Source: Ottelia alismoides
Lineage: Eukaryota; Streptophyta; Magnoliopsida; Alismatales; Hydrocharitaceae
Reading direction: 5' to 3'
DNA: 64,000 nt
NCBI GenBank assembly: GCA_037367405.1
Contig: JAZKJV010010130.1
Coordinates: 1,105,966 to 1,169,965, forward strand
Every line of letters starts with the position of its first letter. Position 1 is the stretch's first letter. The notes beneath the pieces are model-generated. The model saw only the letters and a program-made list of their open reading frames with translations, was not told the origin of the DNA and ran no database searches. Positions 31,167 through 42,194 of this stretch are shown here, one piece after another. Made by a program: the position numbers and the translations under genes.

Positions 31167-33110
31167 ATGGCAGGTTTTGGACGTGGCGGGGCGCATGGAT
31201 CACATAGATCCAATCGTCCATCTTCCTCAGACACACCTTCGTCCAGTAGGCAGCCCACCTCGGATGTTGTTCTTGATTCACAGTCCGACGAGGTCCGCCG
31301 GATGATAGCCTACTACGAGTCTCTTAGTTATCCTCCGCCACCCTTTTATTAGGAGTCTATGGAGAGCCATATACCTCAGCAGCCCCTACAAGATTCCCAG
31401 TCCAGGTCCCCATACCAGCACGGACATCGATGGGTTCTGACTCTCCTTCTTCTAGACGTCCGAGCACCTCTGTGCCTTTACCTACTAGAGTTGGACAGAC
31501 TTCGGCGTCCCACCCTTTGTTGGAGGTTACGGCGGATGGAAGGTAAAAATTTTATAAATTTTATCATTAAAATTTTTCCAAATATTTATAAATTGTATCA
31601 TATTTAAAATTTTTAGCAAATGCAGGGTTTTTTTTTAATAGCAAAAGTGTGGCAAAGGAGATAACCAACATAATAAAGACACACTTGACTTCCATGCAAT
31701 TTAGATGGTGTCGCATCCTTGCTGCAGAACAGGAGAGACTGGTTGACATGTTTCTGGTAAGAAAAAGTTTTAAGAAGTGATACAGAATTTTTTGGTCAAG
31801 TTTTTTATATCTAATAATTTGTTGTAATTTTCAGAGTAGGTTTCGCCTTGGCTCTGGTCTGTGGAAGGAGGCTTATCGTAGAGCCTTCATTCGTTTGACA
31901 GAAAAGAGAATGAGCGATACATTTTTCAAGGTAAGGAGAGACTCGCATGCGAAGACGGGATGTGAAGAGATGAATTTTGAGGAGAAGAAGAGGTTCCCAC
32001 CAACATGGTGTACGGAGGATAGGTATTGTATTTGTCAAATAATTTATAATAAACTTTTTAAAATAATCAATAATCGTAACATAATCCTTGCAGATGGGCG
32101 GATTTTTGTTATGCATTCATTGCGGATGGAGAGTTTGGAAGAAGATCTATGGAGGGAAGGACAAACCGCCAAAAACAAAGGATTAAGTCGACAAGTGGCT
32201 CTAAAAGCCACAATCAGATTAGAGCAGAGATGGTATTATGATTTAAAATTTATTTTTGGAGATCTACTTTAATATAATGCAATATTGTTATTACATCTTA
32301 AAAAAAAATTTCAGGCAGCTAGGTTGGAAAGGGAACCCTCTTTTCAGGAGTGGTGGTCGAGGTCCCACATGAGTGGGAGAGAAGGAGAGTCGCAATGGTC
32401 CACTCCTGAAGCAGGAGAATTGTTGGTAAGTCTATAAATTTATTTGTAATTAAATGATATATTATAACTTATTTATATATATTAAACTTTGTATTTCAGG
32501 ATCGTTATTTGGCACTATCTGCAGAAAAATGGGGTGTCGATCCAACTGGAGAGCAACCACCATTTGATAAAACGATCTGGAAGCAGGTATAGATAAATAT
32601 TATCTTACTATACTCATTTCTAATATATAATTTTATATTAAACAATGAAAATCTTATAAGGTGTTGGAGGAGAGGGACGTTATGGCCAACAGGAAGCAGA
32701 CGCTTGGTGGTCTTCCTCCATATTATGTGGAGGAACATCGTCACTCCTATTCTGCATACTCTCAGCTGTCGTATACACAACCACATCCATCCCAATCATC
32801 AATTCCAATGGAGTCGCAGATGGCGATGATGGTGGATCAGATGATGAAGCTCCGAGAAGAGTTCACGGCGTACATGTAAGTATTCTACTTATAGAATGAG
32901 TAATAATTTTATATTTCTATATCTACAAAATGCAAGTAATAGATATATATCTTTCATATATAATATAGGTCACAAGGGCATGCATTTCAACCTGAAGAGA
33001 TTGAATCTGGTGACGAAGAGGAGGAGGAGAATGACCCTAAAGAAGAGGCACACATGTATGCGAGATTCAAAGAAAAGGAGAAGGAAAAAAGAAATCAAAG
33101 CAGGGTTTAA
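31167..33110 (+). CDS. TNPA-like protein (plant transposase Ptta/En/Spm type), probably eight exons
   Basis: Exons by consensus and reading phase: 31167-31542, 31626-31756, 31835-32022, 32094-32232, 32315-32425, 32500-32586, 32661-32875 and 32969-33110. Exon 1 is Ser/Pro-rich (MAGFGRGGAHGSHRSNRPSS). Exons 2-4 carry the family core: VAKEITNIIKTHLTSMQFRW, LWKEAYRRAFIRLTEKRMSD, then WADFCYAFIADGEFGRRSM, SGSKSHNQIRAE. Exons 5-6 have SFQEWWSRSHMSG and LDRYLALSAEKWG. The end is acidic then basic (ESGDEEEEEN, KEKEKEKRNQS). Most junctions join in frame, for example AG/A giving R-W at 32022/32094. Exon 1 has an in-frame TAG at 31350 and a one-base frame change near 31400, so this copy is probably broken there. 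The related protein in En/Spm binds the subterminal repeats. Confidence 0.75.
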
Positions 33111-33485
33111 TGTCTAAATTTTTTAGATCAAAGAAGAAGTAAATTTTTGTTGGTTTTGACTTGTATTGTTGTTAAACTTTTAGCACGTCTTTTAATTTAT
33201 ATGAACTTTGATAATATAATTTGTTGTAATTTACTTGTCGTTGTTGCTTGAAACATATATTTGTAATATTTAGATGTCAAATTTGAGTGTTTATTTCTAA
33301 GTTCATGTATATTGCGTGACTTTCACTTGTCAGTGCTAGTTATCTTAGTTAACGAACTGCTATAAATATATATACCCTTAGGGAGATCTTATAAGTACCT
33401 GCAGTGGTTTATTGGCAAGCTATACAGGCTTGACAGGGCGTCAAAACCCCATCAAACCTGTATAATATTTTTCCTGGAAATCAGT
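33111..33485. other. 3' flank of the TNPA-like gene
   Basis: AT-rich sequence between the stop codon and the right subterminal array. It probably holds the 3' untranslated region. No clear signal is visible beyond A/T runs. Confidence 0.4.
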
Positions 33486-33735
33486 TTAGGCGAGCACATG
33501 TGCTCGCCAGGTGCTCCGTGATTGATCGCCATATTTAATATGGGTGATCACTTCGGCGAGCACATCTGTGCACGCCCGACAGTGGGCGAGCAAATAGCAT
33601 CCCAATGTGCTCGCCCACCAGCTGGAGCGACTCTCATAAAAGCGAGCACGCCCTGAACGAGCACATGTGCTCGCCCACCACTCGGGTGTGCACATGGCGG
33701 GCACTAGGTGTGCACATAACGAGCATTTATGTGCA
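33486..33735. repeat. Right subterminal repeat array of the CACTA element
   Basis: GCGAGCACATGTGCTCGC at about 33490-33507 is the same palindrome as at the left end. Partial copies lie near 33555, 33585, 33610, 33655 and 33690-33735, in both orientations. Confidence 0.8.
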
Positions 33736-33760
33736 CGCCAATCCCCTCTTTTTTGTAGTG
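33733..33760 (-). repeat. Right terminal inverted repeat of the CACTA element
   Basis: It ends TTTTTTGTAGTG, the exact complement of CACTACAAAAAA, next to the ACG target duplication. Confidence 0.92.
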
Positions 33761-34383
33761 ACGGGCGGGTTCTCATGAGATGTAGGTTTCTGGGCAGTAG
33801 TGGGTGTAGTGATGAACACATCGCTCCCTACATCAGAACGGAAGCGAATCTCTCCTGAACCATAATCAATTACGGCTCTTGCAGATGCGAGGAAAGGTCG
33901 TCCCAGGATGATTGGAGGGTGTTCCATAGGGGTGGAGGTCTCCATGGGCACTACAACAAACTCTGCAGTAAAATTCATGCCCTGAATAAAAATGATAATG
34001 TTTTCTAGAATACCCTTCAGCCTCTTGATAGATCCATCAGCAAATTGAACTATCATCCTGGTTTTCTTGAGAGGCCCAAGATGAAGAGATTGTAACATAG
34101 AGAAGGGTATTATATTGATTGAAGAACCGTCGTAAAGGAGAGTGTTATCACAAGAATATTCAGATATGGAGCAACTCACAGGAGGTGTGGCAGTGTTCCC
34201 TTTCTTAAAATACGGACGGTGAGAGATGGCGTAGGCAGTGGCCATGGTCAAGATGTGACGCTCAGATCTTCTCCTTCGTTTTCTTTTCTTGTGTTGAGGA
34301 GTAGATAAATCTGTCATAGCCTGTTGAAGTTGGTTTTTAATGATCTCATGAAGGGTGGCCACCACTTCGGGTTCAGTCAACAT
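33761..34383 (-). pseudogene. Protease-like N-terminal half of the family A protein, cut by the CACTA element
   Basis: It starts at 34383 (MLTEPEVVATLHEIIKNQLQ). A basic patch follows (HKKRKRRRRSERH, about residues 31-43), possibly a nuclear signal or nucleic-acid-binding segment. The retropepsin-like part then runs from about residue 83. The active-site motif is YDGSSINIIP, where Athila/Tat proteases have D-L-G-A-S-h-N-h-h-P and the plus-strand copy has DGGASINIIP. The catalytic Asp position is therefore Tyr here. The flap-side block MIVQFADGSIKRLKGILENI and the conserved PIILGRPFLASARAVID follow. The frame is open up to the CACTA insertion and resumes at 27555. The start codon overlaps the stop of the upstream frame (ATGTTGA, 34383-34377). 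Confidence 0.82.
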
Positions 34384-34880
34384 TTTTTGAATTTTTGGAC
34401 CTCATCCATACAAGGGAGGAGGTCGGAATCAGCATTTACATGAGGATTGCCAAGAGAAATCTGTATAATGGAATCCTCGGGGTCAAGATCGGGACATGAT
34501 GTGAACAGATGTGTGGGTAAATGATCGGGCATTTGGTCCCTCTCCTCACAAAATGAATCAATAATGTGTCTCCCAGAATCTTTTTGGATTTTTAAATTTT
34601 TCTCATTTTTTTGTATTTTGGGCAATTGCAAGCTCTCATGATTATCCTCAAGTGAGTCCATATCCTCAAATAGTGGAGCAACGTTCTGGCTCTTATTTAT
34701 GTTAAATAGATTGCTAATCCTTGAATTCATATGCTCCACCATCTGGTTCAGTATCTCAAGTGTGGAAATCATGAAAGGTGATTCCAAAATCCCAGAACCG
34801 GGTGGGTTGAATATGGGTGGGTAAAAATCAAAATCCTCTGATTCCTGAAATAATGGTTTAGGAGGATATGCACAAAAATC
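34377..34880 (-). pseudogene. Gag-like upstream frame of the minus-strand element, 5'-truncated
   Basis: The part that remains starts inside the frame at PPDFCAYPPKPLFQE (34880) and runs through ESPFMISTLEILNQMVEHMN to a stop at 34377. The plus-strand copy starts further upstream with MVDWNYFNQISADPSHPLAD (47151), so about 35 residues are missing here. I recognise no gag motif such as a CCHC knuckle; 'gag-like' rests only on its place between leader and protease. The truncation is the junction with the LTR at 34880-34890. Confidence 0.6.
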
Positions 34881-34886
34881 AGGAGG

Positions 34887-36642
34887 GCGGCGCTTGGAGG
34901 GCGGTTGTCCCCTCTCTCCTTTTTTGTTTTTTTTATTTTTTTTATTTTGTAATTTTTTTATTGCAATGTAAACAGTAAATAGAAAACTTTTTTTATTTTT
35001 TTTTGTAAATCCGAAAAAAACAGGAAAGAAAAATGATATAGAAATTCCTTTTTTATAGTTTTTTATTATTTTTTTATATGATTCTACAAAACAAACGTTA
35101 GAGACAACGAAACAAATATATTTATTTATTTATTTATTTATAAATCAGAAAAATGAACGTAGATTCGACGGAGATGAGGGATTCGAATCCGATCTCCGGC
35201 CACCGTACGCGGCCGGAGTTGAGAGATCGTGGACGATAGAAATAGAATGCGTAGAGATCGAGAAAGTGAGATGAAAAATCGAGTCAGTGGCGGAATAAAT
35301 CGTGGAAGATTTTAAGATCTAGATAAACAAAAAATTAAAAAGGTGATAAAAAATACGAGAAAGAAACTACGATTAACCTAGATAAAAATAAGAAAAATGT
35401 GGATCTCACCTTAGGAGCGGAAAAGGACCGTGATCGCCTCGACAAGGCCGACTCGCTATCACCGGACGGCTTGGAGACTAGGCAACTTTCTCGATGAAAT
35501 TTTATCTCGGAGATCATGCTCCTCTCTCTAAAGATTGATCAAGTTGAAATGAGGGAGAAGGAGCCATATAAATAGAAAAGATGGAATTAATTTTGAATTT
35601 TTGAATTTTTTTGGATAAAGAGATAAGAGAGATGAAAATGAATTTTTGATTTTTTTGGTGGATGAGATAAGAGAGATGAAATGAGAAATGAGATAAAATA
35701 AGAGAGATAAAATTATTTAATTTTTTTTGATTTTTTGTCACTTTATTTATTTGAAATAAAAAATTATTTTTTTAATTTTATGGTGATTAAGTAAAAATAG
35801 CAACTATATACATATACTATATACATATATGACCTTATATACAAGGGTAAATGAGGAAATTAGCCTTCTTTTTTATTTTAAGAAATTTATTATTTTTTTA
35901 ATTTTTTTATTTTTATTTTAAATAATTAGTAAGATTAATTTACAAGTATATACAAATACAATATGTACAAAATACATGGGAAAATTGCACAAACCACCCC
36001 AGAAAAATGACATTTCAACCGTAACTCCAAAAATTATGAAAATACAGCCATTTTGAAGATAATTTAACTTGAATCCAATGGAAGTGGTATTGGTTCAATT
36101 TGAGTTCATACGGAGCCGGAATTGATCTTTCAATTAGTGCTTAGTGGCTTTTTCCAAGGGTGGCTACTTTTATTATGTACATGATTTGATTGTGCAATTA
36201 TTTTTATTATTTAGGACACATTATTATTTACAATTTGGTTTTGAACGGTATTTGATTTGAGGTGAATTAAGGCACAAATAAATTAGTGTCAGTTTTATAC
36301 AGATATATACAAAATAAGTTAGAAGTATTTACAACCAGACACACACATTTTTTGGATTTTCTGCTTAAGGACCCTATCTTCCCCTACTTTATTCCTGGTC
36401 GATCAGGTCAAGTCTTGACCTTCTTTTAGAGTTTCGGTCAGCTTGTATATAGTCTTCCTTTTTTTATTTTCTTTATTTTTTCTTTCTTTATTTATTTATT
36501 TTAGGTTAAAATTGGTAAGAAGTATACAATATTTACACAGGTGCAAGTTAGTAAGAATATGGAGTTAGTGTTATATGCATGTGTTTTATAAGGGATTTAA
36601 GCTAAAATAAATGAATAAAGATGATGAATCGCAGATTCATCA
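34887..36642 (-). repeat. 5' LTR of the minus-strand family A element, truncated
   Basis: It aligns with 23157-24905 of the 3' LTR and starts on the minus strand at 36642 (TGATGAATCTGCGATTCATC), next to the GCCCT duplication. It stops in the GC-rich island at GGAGGGCGGTTGTCCCC (counterpart GGAGGGCGGCTGTCCCC at 23159). The rest of the LTR, the primer site and the leader are deleted. A TATA-like TATTTATATGG lies at about 35564-35574 and a possible intron (35409-35084) has an intact AAG/GTGAG donor. Confidence 0.85.
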
Positions 36643-36647
36643 GCCCT

Positions 36648-38286
36648 TGAAATTAAATGAAGCAATACGTAGCAGCAGCTGCTCATCTCATCTTGTGAAG
36701 CGCTCCTCTTAATCTGATCGTGTGCACTTTAAGGGGTAAATTACCTAGTAGCCCCTATATTTTTTGTAATTTTATATTAGTCTTATAAATATTTGAATAC
36801 ACTCAATATTTATGCAAAAATTGCAACTAGGCCCCCACACTTCTTGTACATTACGCCTAGGTCCAATGCCAGGTAAGCTCACGTAGCCCCCCATGTGAGT
36901 TGGACAAATTGCAAAGAACCCTCTCCATGTTCTTTTATTTCATTTTAGTATATAAAATTTGTATTTGAGTTCAAAATTTATGGTATTTTTTTCATATACA
37001 CCCTCGCACTTTATTTATATTGAAAAACTTCCCCTACCATGACTTGTAAATTAATTTATATCTTTTATTTTTTATTAAATAGCTCATGTGCTTGAAAGTT
37101 GTGGGAAACTTATAGTAAATGTCTGATGTTGTGCACGTTCATGCCATAATTTTATTTTATCATTTACATGTGTTTTTACATTTATTAAAAATCAAAAGGA
37201 GCCTTTTTATTTCCTGACTAAATATAAAAATACAAAAAATAGAAAAAGTATTTAAAACTTCCAGAAAATCAAATATTATGTATTATTATATAATATAGGT
37301 ACAGACCAAAAATCACAAAAATATAAAAGAAAATACTAAAAAAGGAAAAACCCTTCTAACCCTAAAATAATTAGAAGAAATTATATAAAGCCCTTCAAAA
37401 TAGTTTTCTTCTATATATTTTTATTATAATATGTACGACATACTAAAAATAGATTTGAGAAATTTAGGAGTTATTTTATATTTTTAACTATCAAAACAAT
37501 TCGGCCTATTTATTTACTCATTGTTTTGGAGTATTTTAGAATTTAAAAATACATAAAAAGTAGAAAACACTTCCCACAAAATTCACAAAAATAGATAAAA
37601 TTATTAAAAATCATTTATTTTATAATTTTTAAGTATTTATAGATATATTTATAAATATAAAATCCTATATAGCCTATATATTATTCTTATATACTTAATA
37701 TTATTATTATAAACACTTACAAATATTTTTAATACCCTTAAAATATAAAAAAAGTGTAGTTAATTGTATTTTCCCAATTTATATATATTATATATACATT
37801 AATTATATTATACATCTTGTTATATATATACACACGCTTATTACATATTAAAAAGAAAAAGAAATTTAAAATCAAAAAATATTAAAAATTAAAAAAATAT
37901 AAAATTAAAAACATAAAAAATTTAAAATTTAAAAATACATAAAAATTAAATATCATTTAAAATCACAAAAAATAAAAAGAAGAAAATACACAAAAGTATT
38001 TATTGTTTCCTTGTAGACAATAAATAGACTATCAGCATATTTGCTCTCGGTGGTTCAACCATTGCGCATGCTTGACTATACACATTTATTTTCTTGGTAT
38101 AATAAATTTCATACTGCACAATTTCATTGATTTATCATTATTGTGGGTTGATTGTTTGTTTGAGTGATTGTCCATGTTCCGCGTACTATGAGAGCAACCG
38201 GCATAGCGATTGCTGGACCCGACTTGTCGAGCACTGCATGCCATCGAAAACCATGCATTAGGAACATATGCTCGATCCTCACAACA
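36648..38286 (+). repeat. Family A LTR inserted in the Tekay LTR, right part
   Basis: It continues 21257 after the minus-strand element. The sequence follows the same course as 11470-12997: 'ggggtaaatta' and the poly-A/T middle, then the GGTTCAACC block at 38052 and an end at CCTCACAACA. It is non-coding throughout. Confidence 0.75.
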
Positions 38287-38428
38287 CTATGCAAGTATGA
38301 TCAATCATACAAATTAGATGATCAATGATGCCAAATGGATGATCGATCATTTGGCCCCAAAATGATAGATCATAATTTTTTGTAATCAAGCAGGATCGAT
38401 CGATCATCAAAGATAAATGATCGATCAT
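38287..38428 (+). repeat. Tekay 3' LTR, piece 2
   Basis: It carries the GATCGATCAT palindrome cluster and aligns with 15841-15997. It ends in ATCAT, the target duplication of the solo LTR that follows. Confidence 0.85.
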
Positions 38429-41400
38429 TGATGAATGTGCATTTCATCATCTTTATTCATTATTTTAGCTTAAAATCCCTTATAAAACACCTAAAAATAT
38501 CAATAAATCTCTCCTTCTACTAACCCTCATTCTTGTATACATATTGTACATTTATCACTAATTTAACCTAAATAAATAAATAAAGGAAAAATTGAGAAAA
38601 CCAAAGACTGTATGTATGTAATAGATAGAGGCTGACTCTGAGCAAGTGAAAAGGTTAAAATTTGACCTGATCAACAAGGAATAAAGTAGGAGGAGATAAG
38701 GCCTTCATTCAAAAAATCAAGAAAACCAATACTCATTTATGTATAGCTATCACTTGTATACTACTGTATATATTACTCAATTCATACTGTATTTTATTTT
38801 TCACCAAATTCACTCCAAATAAAAATATTTCCTTCTTGAAAATTGTACATAAAAATAATATGTAAATAATAAAAATAATTGCAGGAAGAATCATTGAATA
38901 TTTTGTGAATAACAACACTTTGAAAAAGCCACCAAGCTCAACTTGTCAGATCAATATCCTCTCCATAAAAACTCAAAATTAGCCAAACTCACTTTCATTG
39001 TAATCAAAATTAAATATTCTTTAATATGGAAGTGGTTTAAAAAAATGGAGTTAAGATGTGAAATGTGGCCTTTTGGGTGTTATTGTATATTATACCTATG
39101 TATATTGTAGTATATTGTTTCCTTTGTATTTCTGTATAAATTGTATTTTTAACCATTTGTACATATTATATTTGATGTATATAAAATACAAATAAAAATT
39201 ACAAATTTAAAAATAAATAAAAATAAAATCATGTACATTTTATATAGTATATTGTACATACACCTATTTATTTACCCTGATAAATCATCTAATAAAAATA
39301 AAATAAAAATATCATTAAATTCTTGTAAATTGTAAATAAATAAATTATAAAATAATATGTATAGTTGTAAAAATAATAAACTAAAAATCATGGTGTTGTA
39401 TGTAAAGGTATATATACCCATAAATAATATTTTTATTCATTTTTACCCTTGTATATATATTACGTAAGTCATTAAAAATCACCAAAAATAAGCTAATTTA
39501 ATTATTGACATTTTTATTTTCAAATATTTTTGATTTGAATTAATTTTACATTTTATTTTGAACTGATGTCATTTTTTGACTTATTTTGTCGCGTAGTGTG
39601 TTTTGTCCTATTCTAACTGGGTTGTGATAGGTTGAGCCCGGGTCTGTTGACCCAGGTCAACTCCCCATTCAACGCCTCCTTTCGCTTATTCGCATGTTAG
39701 ACCTCCCTTCTCGGAATTTTCGTATTCAATCCTCCGCTCAACTCCTCCTGATTTCTTCTCCATGTAGTTAGCCCTAACTCCCCTCTCCATCGCCAGATCA
39801 TTATCTCCATTTGATCATGCCACAGTGTCCATGCGTTTAAAATGTCAAATTTCACCAGACCGATCCCCTATTTATACATCCAAACCACCACCTTCTCCCG
39901 TAGATCTGTTTTCCACCTTCCTTCTCGTCCAATATCGAGTCTAGGTGAAATTTGATGTGACAGAGCACTTATCCATTCGATTGGGAGTGCGTTGGGGATC
40001 ATTAGAGGAGAGATCCATCACGTCACCAGAGCCCTCCTCCGCGACATCCTATCTTCTTCACCATTGACAGTGAATCGAGGCTGCGTCCATTCTCCATCCA
40101 CCCGTAGTTAGAATTAGATTGTTTGCTTTCATTTTATCATTTGATTTCACATTTTATCTTCTGTAATTAGTTGATGACTTCGGATCTAGATTTCGACCTC
40201 CATCCAATCGTCGTACGTTGGAGATCTACATTCACCTCATATTCTTTGTGTTCTCCTTTAATAACTCAGTCGGAGATCAACCTCCGAGCATTAGCATTCT
40301 TGTGCAGGGACTTAGATGTGGATTGGAGCTGAAGATCATCACCTGGAGTACCACTTACACCTGCAGACCACCTGAGTATCCATGAGGAGGAACGGACATC
40401 GTTGAGACTTCAAATCATATTAGACAATTAGAGGAGAGTCGTAGAAGCTTAGAGGAGCCTTCAGATGTCGATTTGGCTATAGATTGGTTGAAATCCGGTT
40501 GATTTAAGCTAGAGTTTGCACCCCTTCTTCTGTTTCTTCCAGTTCCTTCGCTTGCCGTCTGATCAACCACAACTACCTCCAGATTCAATCACAACCACAC
40601 AATTAGCCTCAAAGGCTGGTCGTTGGATTAAAGCTACAACAATGAAGATAAGCCCTTTGATCCTTATGTGCCTTCCACATGTTAGGTGGTATATTTGCAC
40701 TACAGCCATGTCGTTTTTGCATTTTATAAATAAGTGCCTATCAAGACAGTGTCATTTTGTTGTCCATTGAACATTTTCATTATGTTCAAGTCCTTTATTT
40801 TATTTACTTTTGAGTCCATTTCAAACTACATAGCATGCATCGCACGAGTTGTCTAGAAAATTGCAATAAAAGGTTCGTATTTATATGGTATTATCTGGCC
40901 CTTGGAAATAAAATATTCCCATCTAGGTCATGTCCAATGCATGCCATGTGTGCTGGCACAAGCCTTATTTGGACATTTGCACTTTTTTGCCCCATATTTT
41001 CATTGTGTTATCGGTTAGTCTGCTAAATACATTTAATTGCATAAACACCCCTATGAGCCTGCACTTTATTTTGCTTGTTAATTTATCTTTAAAAATAGCA
41101 AATCACTATTAAAAATCTATAAAAAGTACCTTAACCTCCTGCTAATCTCATTTATTCACAATAATTTTGGTTTTGCATTTTAATTATTTTTAATGTTTAT
41201 AATTAATCAAAAACACCAAAAATATATCCTTTTTGCATAAAAATAAAAAAATATAAAAATTTGTGAAAAAATCTAAAAAAATATTATGTGTGTGTTTTAA
41301 GTTGTTTTATTTTGTGATCAAATTTTATTTGCTATAATAAAAACCACAAAAATGGAAAACTCAAAAAAACTAAAATAATTGTTGAAAATCATTGGAAATT

Positions 41401-42096
41401 CCAAAATTTTCATAAATGCTTTCTAGAAACTGAAAATTTCATATTTCTGTTGATGAATAATTTCTTAATTTTTGATTTTATTTCCTATTTTAAAAATTCA
41501 AAAACATTCGCATAGTTTTTTGTTTCTTCCTTTTCCTATTTTTAATTATTTTGAAAATCTATCAAAATCTAAAAAATCACAAAAATAGTACAAAAATATC
41601 AAAAATAAAAATTAATTTTATTTTAATTTCCTATACATTTTTCCTATATTTTAAAAATCCAAAAAAATCCTTCTTTCCTTTTCTTTTTATATCTTCCCAT
41701 TTATTTTATTTTCTTTTATTTAAAAAATAAAATATTTGCAAAAATTAAAAATCATTAAAAAATTATAAAGCCATGAAAGAATAAAAATAAAAAATAACAA
41801 AAATCATAAAACTTTAAAAAGACAAAAATTCCACAATAACCAAGAGTAGTGTGCATAGACTTCATTTTTATTTCATTGATTCTTTGATATAATTACCCTC
41901 GGGATTTTTGTAGTCTCCCTAAGTTCGGTCATGTACACTATACAGGTAAATAAATAGCAAAATTTTACTTTCTTACATTTCTTTGATTTATTTTTAGCTT
42001 GAGAAATAAATAAAATTTTTGTTGAGAGATTTTCGGGTTGCAACGACATTGCATTAGTTTCACTTAATTAAATCCCTGGATCTCTCAATATCAACA
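38429..42096 (+). repeat. Solo LTR of family A (3.67 kb)
   Basis: It starts TGATGAATGTGCATTTCATC and ends CTCTCAATATCAACA. A perfect duplication, ATCAT, flanks it (38424-38428 and 42097-42101), and the Tekay LTR continues across the site, which proves both ends. It contains a TGACCCAGGTCA palindrome (39646), a TATA-like CTATTTATAC (39868) and a possible acceptor TTCTTGTGCAG at 40306. Reading frames at 40516-41112 are short and not shared with other copies. Confidence 0.92.
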
Positions 42097-42194
42097 ATCA
42101 TCTAGAATTGTGGACCCATATGGAACTAAAATTTGATGCAAATTGACTCTAAAAATATGTAGAATCATCTAGTACATTGTAATATATGACAAAT
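42097..42194 (+). repeat. Tekay 3' LTR, piece 3
   Basis: It aligns with 15995-16092 (ACCCATATGGAACTAAAATT, then a run through CATTGTAATATATGA). Its last five bases, CAAAT, are the target duplication of the family A element that follows. Confidence 0.85.

Larger units (their letters stand above)
27559..33760 (+). mobile_element. CACTA (En/Spm-type) DNA transposon, 6.2 kb
   Basis: The right end on the minus strand is CACTACAAAAAAGAGGGG. The left end is TACTACAAAAAAAGGCGGG, with its first C changed to T. The inverted repeats extend for about 28 bases. The target duplication is ACG (27556-27558 and 33761-33763), the 3 bases expected for CACTA elements. It sits in the protease-like frame of the minus-strand family A element; the undisturbed site is seen at 48350-48370. 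Arrays of GCGAGCACATGTGCTCGC palindromes lie just inside both ends. It carries a TNP2-like gene without its core and a TNPA-like gene. Confidence 0.95.
21258..36642 (-). mobile_element. Minus-strand family A LTR retrotransposon, interrupted by a CACTA element
   Basis: A perfect 5-base target duplication, GCCCT, lies at 21253-21257 and 36643-36647. From right to left the element has a truncated 5' LTR (36642-34887), the gag/protease-like frames, a non-coding 3' region with four hairpin units, a polypurine tract and a full 3' LTR (24905-21258). The 5' LTR lost its downstream half, primer site, leader and the first part of the gag frame in one deletion (junction about 34880-34890). A CACTA transposon of 6.2 kb sits in the protease frame. 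No reverse transcriptase, RNase H or integrase is present, as in the plus-strand copy at 42195. Confidence 0.9.
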
